Shown here in pieces: positions 34,101 to 45,400 of a stretch of 64,000 nt of DNA (positions are counted from its first letter, which is position 1; each line of letters begins with the position of its first letter). The translations under genes and the position numbers were made by a program. This DNA comes from Azolla pinnata. Lineage: Eukaryota; Streptophyta; Polypodiopsida; Salviniales; Salviniaceae. A model generated the notes under the pieces. It worked only from the letters and a program-made list of their open reading frames with translations, was not told the origin of the DNA and made no database searches. Where the stretch lies: assembly GCA_037176905.1 (NCBI GenBank), contig JBBBWG010012557.1, positions 1 to 64,000 of the forward strand. The letters are read 5' to 3'.

Positions 34101-36424
34101 TTTTGTAATTATGAGAACAATATGCAAGTAATATTGTAATTAGTGTTTTTAATTTATTTTCTAATAAGTTTAATATATCTGAAAAAAACTTGTACTAAGG
34201 AGTTATATAACAAAAGGAGTGGTTTGGCGACAAGTGACTATGTTAGTGTGATCAATTAGACATTTTACCTTTGCACTTAAAAGTTGTTCATTTAATAATT
34301 ATATCATTTAATTTTACATATCCTAATGCTAAATAAATTATTAATGTTTAAGGTAAAGTGTAAACAAAATGTATTTAAATTGTATTGAATCAACTATAAC
34401 TAGAAGAATGTAATTGTTCCTAGTCAATGCTTGCACCCTAGTTACCATAAGGGTGACCCATCAAGAACATGTTAAATGGCTTAGAGTTGTTAAGAGAGTT
34501 TGGGTTGCTAAAAGGATGAGTTGCAGCAGATGTTAAAGTGTTGATGACAATAATGTAACAATTAATATTGGCCTAGATCACATAATGTACCTAACACTTA
34601 ATAAAGTAAGCAATCAAGTGATAATCGAGAAAGTATGTAGTCGAAACATGTCTCATGATTATGTAATAATAAATTATAATATCCCATTAATTTAATTATT
34701 TCATTGCCACACTAACTCAGTTTAGGTTGATATAAACTTGCTCAAAGTGGAGATGTACTTTCGCTTGCCATTTAAATCACAATTATTCTTTATTTTACCT
34801 CCTTTCGTTTATCTCTATATCTCTTATTGTACATCTTAACAGGGGTGAGGTCACCCTACGTTGAGAGGGGCCTTAGCTAACAATAACATAGAGATATAAG
34901 GTTTTGAATCATGTACTTTATACTACTAATTTACAATATCATTCACTTCACAATCCAAGGTATTTTTATATTATGTGTACAAACTGTACAAAAATTAGTC
35001 ATTATTCTTAAAGAGTCATCGTGTACCTAAGTAACACATGGCATGCCTATCAGATAATGTGTTACAAATTATAAACCTTATATTTACAAATGTTTTGTAC
35101 AAAATGCACAAAAAAATCCCTATTAGTCGTGCTCTTCTACATTTGAATGTATTATTCGTAGGACCATCTCTATCTTAAGTCAAAGCTTGACCCAAGTAAC
35201 TTGACCAACTTCATTTATATCTTTTGCTTAAGCTCCTCTTCTTGTGCAATGGCCAATTCTTTTCCAACCTCATTTTGTTAGGTTAACATTTTGTTAGGCA
35301 AACCTCATCATCATTTCTTCGTGGCCCCTCAATGGCTACAAGTTTCCTAAAGTCACCAATCATTTTCCTGTGAACAAGGTTAACTTGATTCTTTTGCAGC
35401 ACCAACATGGCTTGTGATGAACTTATGCCAATTAGCTTGGAGTCAACAATTTATTTATGAATTGAGCTAAGATATCCTCAACTTCTTTTGCTACCTTATT
35501 TGTTAAGGTAGGCTATTACTGACTTGATCTAAATATATTTGCTAATTCAAATTTGAATTCATAATAAGTTATTAGATATGTTAATCTTCTCAATGGTTTT
35601 AACGATTCTTTGATTATTGATTTGTTGATTTTATTTTCTTCTCCTTTACTGCTAATTGTTTGTACACATTGCTCTTACATCATATATCGATTCAATCAAT
35701 CAGATAGGTGAAAGCATGTGTAGATAGATTGAGTTTATAAAAATTGAAAGGCATTTGTTTTCTTCTTGTGCCTTTGAAATGCAAACATACAAAGACATAC
35801 AATACATGTCACAGCAAATGATTTTTCTTATTAATTGAAAATAAAAGCGTTATCTATGTTTTAAGTGTTCTTATATGTGGAACACACACAATTATAAGTA
35901 TAGAGTACTTATGTAAACATAAGTTTCACATTATATAAAACAATTCAGATCATGCAAACACCTTGTACTAACGATACACAAAATTGGCTAAATGTCTTAT
36001 ACTTTGTACTTCTAATGATTTCTTGGCATTTTCGATGCACAAGATGAGCAAAGTGTAGGCACACCAAAAACTAAAGACAGAACAAGTAAGCAGATCGAAC
36101 GACCTGATCATCAAAACATTTTTCTTGATCGGAAATCTTTCGTCCACGAATCTCAACGATAGAAAAAGGAAAGGTTCACTCATCACATCCGCCCAAAATT
36201 TGAGAAGAATGGCACCATTTTGGAAGTAACATGAAAAGAACATGCCAAAGTCATACTGGTCAAAGAATAATATGCATGACGATCTGCTCGTTGAATCGAT
36301 GTGCCTCTAATGGGGCACAACATAGTGTTAAAAAGCCTGATGTGAAAGCATCCAACGATATGCATATTCATGATGAGAAGCAATAATTGTATTGGAATCG
36401 CTTGACACGGTCTAAGCACTTACA
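34101..36424. other. AT-rich intergenic DNA
   Basis: No gene could be supported. The minus-strand frames at 35968-36419 show no known motif. A short phrase like GGGGTGAGGTCACCCTACG near 34842 recalls the preceding repeat family, so decayed copies may extend here. Confidence 0.45.
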
Positions 36425-36600
36425 AAGAGCTGAATCATCGGACAACCTCTAGCTAGAGCTTGAATCGTCAAACAAGCTCTAGCCGCATGCAAAGAGCTCG
36501 AATCATCTGACAAGCTCTAGCCACATGCAAAGAGCTTGAACTATCCAACAGGCTCTAGCCACATACAAAGAGCTTCAATCATCCAACAAGCTCTAACCAC
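36425..36600. repeat. 38-bp minisatellite, about 4.5 units
   Basis: Units read like AAGCTCTAGCCACATGCAAA followed by GAGCTTGAATCATCCAAC. Spacing is close to 38 bp and divergence is moderate. Confidence 0.85.
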
Positions 36601-36787
36601 TTCCAAGAAGTGCAATTCAATTACTTTAAAGGATTTCTTCGCATTACTCAACATGAACTTCGACCGATGGTCCATTGAAATCGGAAAGAAGGATACATGT
36701 CAATACATGTCAATACATGTCACCACCGTAGTGACAATTCATTACTTAATGGAAGCATTTCACCTAAAATTACTCCCCAAACCCCAA

Positions 36788-37055
36788 GTTGTTTCGTGGT
36801 ACTTGGCAGGTGCTCCTCTAAACCTTAAAGTTCTTTTATGGCTCTTGTCAAGTGCTCCTCTAAACCCTAAAGTTGTTTCATGGCTCTTGGCAATTGCTCC
36901 TCTAAACTCTAAGTTTGTGTCATGGCTCTCCCTACAGTTGTTTCATGGCTCTTAGCAAATTACTCTTCTTTGGGCAGTGCTTAATCAAGCTGTTTCATGA
37001 CACCTAGCAATTGCTTCTTCAAACCCAAGGCTGTTCCATGGCACTTGGCAAGTCA
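36788..37055. repeat. 42-bp minisatellite, degenerate to the right
   Basis: Units read like GTTGTTTCATGGCTCTTGGC followed by AATTGCTCCTCTAAACCCTAA. Three regular 41-42-bp units come first, then worn copies with variable spacing. Although it stays open for part of its length on the plus strand, it is not a gene. Confidence 0.82.
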
Positions 37056-37779
37056 TTTTTTGAAAATGCTGGATTTGAAGGGGCATGTTAATGATAATTA
37101 TAAGGGTTCCGACTGTCATTAAGGTTTGAAAAATATGATGGGTCATTAAGTACAATGTATAGATTGTAGGTTTTGCATGAATTAATGAGGTTTAGGATTA
37201 ATTATGGCATCACAAGTTGGATATAATTAGCTCGCAATACAAAATTTACAGCTTAAGTTCCTTGAAAACAAGTAATCAACAAAGGCAAAACTGATGCAAG
37301 AAGAGGGAAACATTCCTCTCTTTTTCAAACAATCAGAGGACTAGATGAGTGAATTGCACATACAAACTACTGGAAGTAGGATTACAATTTGAATTGATTT
37401 GCGCCAGAGGGTTTACCCGGAATTAACTAACAGGATCATCAGATTAGTGATACCATGGGCAGTTGTGCTTGGATTTGACTTAAACCCATCCAGTACCAAT
37501 TCCACTACTACTACAATTATCATCACCGATCTGCAATAATCAGTCTATCATTCAGACAGAATCCGCTAGGATGAAGCTCGAGATCGCCATCTAAAAAGCA
37601 GACATTTGCCGTTCGTTAGAAAAATGACAGGATCTCACTGCTCTACATCAGTCTGATGATGGCGATGGTGATGGAAAATTGTAGAGAAGAAAGTGATTAC
37701 GGAGATGGGAAATTTTTCAAAAAGAAAGACGATCATCATGGCGATGGTGATGGAAGCCTGAGTCCTTGGTCTGTGCCTG
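37056..37779. other. Intergenic DNA and 3' side of the arabinogalactan peptide gene
   Basis: No gene seen. The right part should contain the 3' untranslated region of the minus-strand gene ending at 37780; two copies of GGCGATGGTGATGGAA lie there (near 37662 and 37740). Confidence 0.5.
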
Positions 37780-38256
37780 TCAGAAGAGATTGAAAGGGAA
37801 GCCATCGACAGGATGCATAAGGTACGTGACCGCAAGAGCAACGAACATAAGAGCGTACGCTACTCCGAGATCAATGGCGGAACCTGCAGCACGAGAAGAG
37901 AAACAAATCCGCGCAGAAGCCTTCCAGATTAGGTCAGGGCCCGTCACACAGAGAAGCACAACAGACTTAGACAGTTTAGGATTCGTTGCTTAGGGCTGCG
38001 TCGGGAATTTAGGGTTCCTGGATCTCGAGAAAGATAGGGACTTTCAGCGAGGATCTCTTGCCACGAGTCATCATCAAAAGGGAGATCCGCACAGAACGGA
38101 AGAATGTTGTGTAAAGAAGAGAGAGTTACCATCGCTGGTTGGAGAGGGAGCGGGTGCTTGCGCGTGAACGAGAGAGGCGTGGAGATTCAGAAGGCAGACG
38201 AAGAAGGCGAACGTCGAGAGGCAGCAGAAAGAAACGAAGCTGGGAGAAGCCGCCAT
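37780..38256 (-). CDS. Arabinogalactan peptide (AG-peptide), two exons, complete
   Basis: AG-peptides are tiny, heavily glycosylated, GPI-anchored cell-surface proteins of plants. Exons on the minus strand are 38256-38130 (127 nt) and 37883-37780 (104 nt), giving 76 residues with a GT-AG intron that splits the codon after Asp. The start is the first ATG. Residues 1 to about 32 form a hydrophobic secretion signal (LSTFAFFVCLLNLHASLVHA). Next comes the short Ala/Pro/Ser core QAPAPSPTSDG, where prolines are expected to be hydroxylated and glycosylated. The second exon encodes SAIDLGVAYALMFVALAVTY, the hydrophobic GPI-signal region typical of the AGP16/20/22/41 type, and then a short tail. Architecture, length and intron position fit the family well. 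Nothing looks broken. A GAA repeat and TCTGTA arrays lie upstream. Confidence 0.88.
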
Positions 38257-38309
38257 AGCTTCGGATTCTTCAAGGAGCGGCAGACAAGATTCCGATCAAA
38301 GCCAACAGA

Positions 38310-38356
38310 AGAAGAAGAAGAAGAAGAAGAAGAAGGAGAAGGAAGAAGAAGAAGAA
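38310..38356. repeat. GAA microsatellite
   Basis: A run of GAAGAA units about 60 bp upstream of the arabinogalactan peptide start. It reads as poly-Glu on the plus strand. Confidence 0.85.
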
Positions 38357-38659
38357 AGCCTGGCTATGGCGACCTTCTCCTTTCTTCTTCTCCTTCTTCC
38401 TTCAGCCGTCGTTCTTCTCCCACAGATCTGACAGGCCGTTTCTTGCGCAACGAAGAAACAATGGCGTCCTTCCGCCCTTCCTTGGCCTTGTCTGCAGTCG
38501 ATCGGATCCGTCTGCGTCGCGCTGTCTTTCCCTTCCTTCCTCTCCGTCGCGCCTGCGTCGTCTGCGAAACCCTAATTTTCCTGCTCTCTGTGTTTTCTGT
38601 GCAATTGGATTCAACGCAAAGCGGTGGTTCACACGCCAAACACACACTTTGCTTGTGCC

Positions 38660-39060
38660 TGTGCCTCTGTGTTCTGTATCTGTATCTGTATCTGTATCNN
38701 NNNNNNNNNNNNNNNNNNNNNNNNNNNNNNNNNNNNNNNNNNNNNNNNNNNNNNNNNNNNNNNNNNNNNNNNNNNNNNNNNNNNNNNNNNNNNNNNNNGC
38801 ATCTGTTCCATGCGTTCTGTATCTGTGTCTGGGTGTTGTGCATCTGTATCTGTATCTGTATCTGTATCTGTATATGTTCCATGCGTTCTGCATCTGTGTC
38901 TGGGCGTTGTGTGTCCGTATTTGTATCTGTATCTGTATCTGTTCCATGTGTTCTGTATCTGTGTCTGGGCGTTGTGTATCTATATCTGTATCTGTGTCTG
39001 TGTCTGTGTTTGTGCCTGTGTGTGTGCGTGTGTCTGTGTTTGTTCCTGTGTCTCTGTTAG
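38660..39060. repeat. TCTGTA array with higher-order units; contains a 100-N gap
   Basis: Runs of TCTGTATCTGTA alternate with the phrase TTCCATGCGTTCTG and the phrase TGTGTCTGGGCGTTGTG, giving higher-order units of about 60-75 bp. The N run at 38699-38798 is exactly 100 bases, a placeholder of unknown true size. Long open frames on both strands here are repeat products. Confidence 0.9.
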
Positions 39061-39157
39061 CAAATGGGTCGGGTTCGGCTTGAGAAGAGCTAAACCAAAC
39101 AAGCCGCAGTTTGAAGACAGTTCGGTTTGATACACAAAACGTAATAAACGTTTTCAA

Positions 39158-39975
39158 ATGTTTGAATGCTTCGTCACCGGCTCCCGCAGCTTCTTGTCCT
39201 CAAACAGCTGCCAATGGCCATGCAGGATTGTTCAAAGGGTGACAATGACAACGATTGAGAAGAAGAAGAAGAAGAAGAAGAAGAAGACGAAGAAGAAGAA
39301 GAAGATGGTGATGATGATGACATCGGCGGTGATGTTAAGGACCAAGACCTGTGGTGTGATGAAATAACTGACGATAATATTGAAAAGAAGAAGGATCGTT
39401 TGTCCGGATTTGCGGCATTGATCAAAGTAATTGGAATTGTAACAGTAGGGATAAACATGCTACGAGCACCAACAATCATGATAACAACGATCATAACACC
39501 ACCGCTACTAAAGCTAATCACTAATCAGGATCATGGATCTTGGTCCTTAATTAGATGATCCTAATTGGTCCATGATCCATGATTATTTCATCACTAAACC
39601 ACCCTAATTAAGACGATCTTGATTGGTCCATGACCCTAAACCACCCTAACTAAGATGATCCTAATTGATCCAGAGATGATTTTGAATATCATAACCACCA
39701 CTACTAAAGATCCATGATCCTGATTAGTGATTAGCTTGGTCCTGATCATGGATCTTGGTCCTTAATTGGATGATCCTGATTTTGAATATTGTAATCAGGA
39801 CCAATCATGGATCATGGACCAATCAAGATCATCTCAATTGGAATTGTAACCGTAATCAGAATAGGTGCAGAAATGTCCGGCGTGGCCATACGACACGACC
39901 ATTGGCAGCCATTTGAGAACAAGAAGTTGCGGGAGCTGGTGACGAAGCATGGCATGCAGAGCAGGAGCCTCATCG
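39158..39975. repeat. Inverted repeat whose arms carry MYB R2-domain fragments
   Basis: The left arm (about 39168-39232) is the reverse complement of the right arm (about 39893-39956), with few mismatches. The right arm, read on the plus strand, gives HWQPFENKKLRELVTKHG then SLIAQQSG. This resembles the first MYB repeat of R2R3-MYB factors such as the MYB52/54/56 group. The left arm on the minus strand gives a similar but more worn peptide. The 660-bp centre has GAA and GATGAT runs (39255-39320) and many overlapping direct and inverted copies of phrases such as GATCATGGATC, TTGGTCCTTAATT and ACCACCCTAA. Neither arm forms a full MYB gene. Confidence 0.7.
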
Positions 39976-40989
39976 CCCAACAATCGGGTGTTGATTTTTT
40001 ATGAAAGAGAAGAGTAGGCATTAATTGGTAATTTCTATTTTTCGTAGGTGTTAAAATGTAATCTAAAATTTTGGTAGGCGTTTTTTGGTAATTTTCCCTC
40101 TATATATATATTTCCCAAGTTCATTCTCTCTTATATAACATGTGATGACATGTGATTCAATCATTATATAATATAGGCCATAGTCATTTTTTCAAATTTT
40201 AATCTTTATTTTCTTTTCCAACTCGGAGATGATTTACCATACACGTTTGATTTAAACATACGCAAATTCAAGCGCGTATGGTATGCGTATGGTTAATTCT
40301 ATGGAACTTTGATATAAGGAATTTTAAGTTTGGTTTGGTTTCCCTTTTTTTATTTGGTTTGGTTTGAGTGGTTTGGTTTAAGAATGAGTTAAATTGGTTC
40401 GGTTCGGTTTGAGAGCGTGCTACCTTTGGTTTGGTTTGGTTTAGATTGTTTATGAATCGCTCAGTTCGGCTCTAAGAGTGCAATTTACTAGGCTTGAGGG
40501 GGATCTAGTGTAAATCGAAGTTTCGATTTTAGTTTTAATCTTTTTTAGTTTAATATCTATATTTATGATAAAAAATATATGTTTTTTGTTTGAGCTTAGA
40601 ACTGGTCCATTACATATGTTCAACGGTATAGGTAAATTTTGTAATTAGTCAATTTTGATATAACAATCTGTATCAATTCTGAACTTTCTTATGTTTTTAT
40701 GCTCAAAATAGTGTATTTGAAAGCATCGGGTTGAACTTCTTAATAATTTATTCAATTTGGTTATAATTGTTTGATTAGTTATTCAGTTTAGTTTCTGAAC
40801 CAATTTGGTTCGGTTTGCAATTTTTAAGAAACCGTTTGGTTTAATTTATCCTTTTCCCTTACGGTTTGATTTTAAATGGTTCAATTTTAATAGTAAGTTT
40901 GGTTTGACTTATGTTATTCGAGTTTGGTTTAAGCTTGGTTCAATTTGGTTTCAGCGAAAAAAAAATCCAAGCAAAACCGAACCGGAGCC
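39976..40989. other. Repeat-like intergenic DNA rich in GGTTTGGTTT
   Basis: 40010-40110 carries repeated TTTGGTAGGCGTT / TTGGTAATTT phrases. From about 40330 to 40960, GGTTTGGTTTGGTT, GGTTCGGTT and CAATTTGGTT phrases recur irregularly. No gene support. Confidence 0.6.
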
Positions 40990-41435
40990 AGGCCGATTGC
41001 TAGCCTATGTGTCTGTGTCTGTGTTGGTGTCTATGTTTGTGTTTGTATTTGTATATCTCTTCTTGTGTCCATGTCAAAATCAGTATTTGTACTTGTATTT
41101 ATATTTGTGTCTCTCTCTGTGCCTGTGCTTGTATCTCTATTTGTATCTGTATTTGTGTTCGTGTTTGTGTTTGTGTTCGTGTCTGTCTCTATATATATGT
41201 GTGTGTGTGTGTGTCTCTGTATCTGCGTTTGTGTGTCTATGATTGTGTTTGACTCTCAATCTGTGTATGTCTTTGTGTTTGTAGCTGTATCTATTTCTGT
41301 GTTTATGTATTTCAAGGTCTGTATTTGTTTCTATTCCTATTATTGTGTTTCTATCGATGCTTGCATCTGTATCAGTGTTTATATCTGTATTTGTGTCTGT
41401 GTCTACGCCTGCGTCTGCATCTGTGTTGTGCCGAC
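40990..41435. repeat. TGTGTCTGTATTTGT pyrimidine/guanine microsatellite
   Basis: About 440 bp of TGTGTCTG, TGTATTTG and TCTATTTCTG units, compositionally related to the TCTGTA array at 38660 but less regular. The Cys/Val/Leu-rich frames are by-products. Confidence 0.88.
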
Positions 41436-41887
41436 ATTTCCGACTTCGACGGCGATTCGATCTCTATTTGTCAAATTGTCTCTACTTTGATCACGATTGC
41501 AGTCGTGTTTCTAGTCTGCGCTTGCATCTGTTTGTTCTACATGCTACGACTGCTACTTTGCCGATCTTTAAAACCTTGTTATGCCCATATCTACATCCAT
41601 CCATCCATCGACCCACTGACTTCCGCAGATCGGTTGAATGCCTGCCTCATTCAACTTGAAGCAGAGTTAGGGTTTTGAGGTCATATGAGTACACATCACG
41701 TTTGCGTTTCGACGAGAAGAGCCAACAACAAAACCATGTGTTGGTTCTTGCGAATCGGACTTTTGAACAGGACCAAGGATGCAAATGGATGCATTCGAAG
41801 AGAAGTCGGGAGCTCGTGTGATCGATTCAATTCCAACGAGGAATGGCTTTACATAAAACCCTAAAAACCCTAATGCATGTAACGGTC
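41436..41887. other. Intergenic DNA, nothing supported
   Basis: No conserved peptide or repeat beyond a CATC run near 41599-41610. Confidence 0.45.
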
Positions 41888-42280
41888 GATCTCGCGGATC
41901 ATCAAAAAAGTCGAGTACAAATGGATCCAGTGATCCCAATTCAAGTTCAGACAATTTCATGAGCACACAAGATTTGCTAGTAGACAAGTCAATCACATTG
42001 AAACCTTACATTGACTGAAATATACACAGGGAATTAGCAGAGCTGACCTTGCAACTGCCATAGGATGTCATGCAAACACTGCTTGCGCAACCGATCGTGG
42101 GCTGTTATTTAGTCTACTAAGATTCCTGTGACGGGAAACGCACTGGAAGTTCCAGCGAAGTTTTTGATGATCTCGCAATCTCACAGATCATCAAAAATTG
42201 GAAGTACAAATGGATCCACTTCAAGTTCAGAGAATTTCATGAGGGCAAGTCAAGCACATTAAAATCTTACATTGAATGAA

Positions 42281-42327
<47 letters not shown>

Positions 42328-42484
42328 GGGAATGAGCTGAGCTGACCTGGCAAGTGCCATGGGATGTTATGCAAACACTGTGTGGGGGAACCGATCGTGG
42401 GCTGTTATGCAGCTGAGTACTACTAAGATTCATTCCTTCCGGCTTTCATTCGACGGAAAACGCATTGGAAGTTCCATCGAAGTA
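41888..42484. repeat. Tandem duplication of the ceramidase 3' end and flank
   Basis: The segment 41888-42160 is a diverged direct copy of about 42165-42484. Shared phrases include GTACAAATGGATCCA, TTCAAGTTCAGA, ACCGATCGTGGGCTGTTAT and TGGAAGTTCCA. The right copy contains the last codons of the neutral ceramidase. The left copy carries a worn version of those codons, detached from the gene. An AT dinucleotide run (about 42286-42322) expands only the right copy. Confidence 0.8.
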
Positions 42485-45400
42485 ATGGATCGAACCGAGC
42501 AGAGTCTTAGCTGCACCAAAGTGTTTGATCCTGTACGTGCCCGCGGCAGCTGCTGCTGGGATCTCCCACCTTATGGTTGCATAGCTATGGGGGCTCTTCA
42601 CAGAGGGCCGAGACCACATGAAGCGAAGGCACAGGTCATCGTCGTCGTAAGCAGGTTTCCATTTCCCGGTGCTGGCATCGACAAGCTGCTCGATGAGCGC
42701 AAATGTGCCTTCGGTGAGGAGATCGTTGCGGGGGCAAGCGGACCGGAACTTTGCTGTCACGACATCCCCTCTTCGGTACGAGCTATTCAGCGGAATGTCT
42801 TCGATTGCATCCCCAAACATTGCTCCAGATGGAGTAGTGTCTAGCACCACTCCAGGAAGGAGCTCCAGCTGCTTGCTCAAGAGCTCCGGGGGTTCTGGAC
42901 CTGCCTCTACTGGTTCATCATTCGCTAGAGCTCTCGCAAGCTTCCTAAACTCTTGGATATAAGCGCTGAGTGTATGCGGTCCATACAGTGTTGAGGCTCC
43001 CTATCCCCACATCCAAATATACACAAGCAAGATGTAAATGCAGACCGTATACCACATCGAAATGTGTTAAGGATATTACATATCCACATATACAAGGTCT
43101 AATAGCAGAGTATGTATGCATCAAAGACGATAAGGAACACATGTGCGTACCTCATAGCGCTGCACCTCGTACTCCTCAAATGTAGTCACATACTGGGAGT
43201 ACGCATTCGTCAGCCCTGCTATAACAACGGTTGTTTGCTCCCCAAACTCACCATTGCCTTCATTGATCAGAGTCTCCTTCACAGCCTCCCGTAAGCGCCT
43301 CCCAGCCATTGTTGTAAACTCTGCAGTCAAAACATCAAATATTTACCGGAGGTTAGGCTAACTAAGTTCTCCAATAGAAAACAAATGCATAAAATTGCAA
43401 GCGATTTATATACCTCCAGGGACCGACAAAATGATGAGTTGCCCAACCCTCAAGATTTGTATTGGCAGAATGGAGGGCTGCAATTTCAACAGTTTTAAGG
43501 ATAAAATGGCCATTATATAATTATTAAATGAAGGCAAACAAAAACTAATACTCTTCTGATGGCATGCGGTCTAAGAATCGCTTAAACAACCAAAAACAAG
43601 AAACGCAAGCCATGAACAGAGAATCATAGTAAAAGGTGGGAGTAAAAAAGACTAAAGATGGAGGATTATAGTTTCACTTATTCTTATGAAAGCTAGATTA
43701 GCATTGATTTGCTTTTGAGGATGTGTGCAAAGCCAACCAAAACAGAGCTGCAAGAAAAAAAAATCTACGAACAAGTAAAAAAACATTGTATGCCCTTCTG
43801 ATGCTGCAAACATGTCAGCATATAAAGAAACTTGTCTAGCCATGATACATCCCCCCTTCACCTAAAGCTGAATATATTTGCTCATACTTGGAAAAAGCTG
43901 AAATCTTCAAAAGTTTGATCCTAGACTCGTTCAGATTTCATGTTAACTGATAAAATTCTCTATATGCAATTATTCTCCCCAGTGCTGAGCCTCATTTTCT
44001 ATTGTAATGACTTTTAAATTACATTGGAGAAATAATTCCATAGCCTCAAAGCAATAAATCATCCATCAGATGCTCAATTGTCCATGTTAAACTAAATCAA
44101 CAAGTTAGAAAGCTAGAACTGATCATCAATGTGCTCATCATTCTAGACCATCTTCTTAATGACATGTAAATCTTGTTGCCATTTCAAATATAGCAACATG
44201 GAAAAGCAAGCTTGGAGCAAGAATAGAGTATGACCATGAACAATGAGGCTGAACTTTCAGATGCTCCTAGTCCTCATCTGTGCTCACTATTATAACCCTG
44301 AATAGGCAGGTTCATGCAACATTTATGGAGGCAGGCATCAAGTATCCACTGTACAATAAGCTTGCATGCAGTTTGCTTACGCTTAAATTTGGATTGAAAT
44401 GCTGAGTTGAGAACTCAAAACCGAGAGAATCAGATATCCACCGTACTGCATGCAGTTCACTTACATTTGGATTGTAATGCTGAGTCAAAAGTGAGAGAAT
44501 CAGATATCCACTGTACAATAAGCTTGCATGGAGGTCACTTAAATTTGGATTGTAATGCTAAGTTGGGAACTCAAAACCTCACTCATACTGTTGTTTTTAG
44601 ATTTGGGTAATGAAAGTAAACATCTAATGGCATCTTTTGGTATCCACTCTAAAATTCTGTTAGTCCTTGTTCAGCATTCACCATAGGTGACAGCATCCTA
44701 TACATCCGCTGTAAGTACTTTTTGCTACATAAGCACAATACCATATGTGGGAGCTGCTGATGAAATCCTGATAAAGAACATTGAAATAATGTAAAGAGGA
44801 TACTAACACATTTCAAGGTTATCTCAGAAGATACTCTATGGAGGATTAATGTAAAAAAATTCACCAGATTAATTCACACTTCATTTGGTGACTTCACATC
44901 TTCTATGTGATCTACCATCATGTAATGCTAAATCTCACCCAATGCACCACTCTCTGTCACCCTTTGTACACATTCTTCAGTACCTTCACTTGTGTTAAAC
45001 TTCTCCTCTGAGATATCAAGTGGATCCTTGTCTATTTTTTTATAGATTCCAGTGCCATTTTTCATTTAAAATATCTTTGCCATGGATTCCCAAGCACTAA
45101 ACTTCTCCCTATATTCATCTTTATTGCTTTCATGGCCCAGCCAAACTAAGATGTTTGACTTTTCAACTGTCATGATGTGCAAAAAAATCAGATGGATCGA
45201 GAAGAAGACTTGGAGACCAAAAACCATGAATTTATTGTGCAATCCAGAGGCATTCAAGTATGATGGGGTATTTACCATTAACTCCTAGTAATCTATCTAT
45301 TAAATGCTCACACACGTTAAGTTTCTGATACTTCAGCTGGCTTAAGCCCCTACTTCTGAGCATGCAGAGTTTGTATCTCAAACACTGAAAGCAAGATTAA

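Noticed and set aside
36425-37055. CRISPR-like regular repeats
   Set aside because: Plant DNA; units are contiguous tandem copies without unique spacers.
38364-39157. 172-318-codon frames over the TCTGTA array
   Set aside because: Low-complexity repeat plus a 100-N placeholder. The 5' ends are antisense to the arabinogalactan peptide leader.
42359-42844. 161-codon plus-strand frame
   Set aside because: Antisense shadow of the last neutral ceramidase exon.
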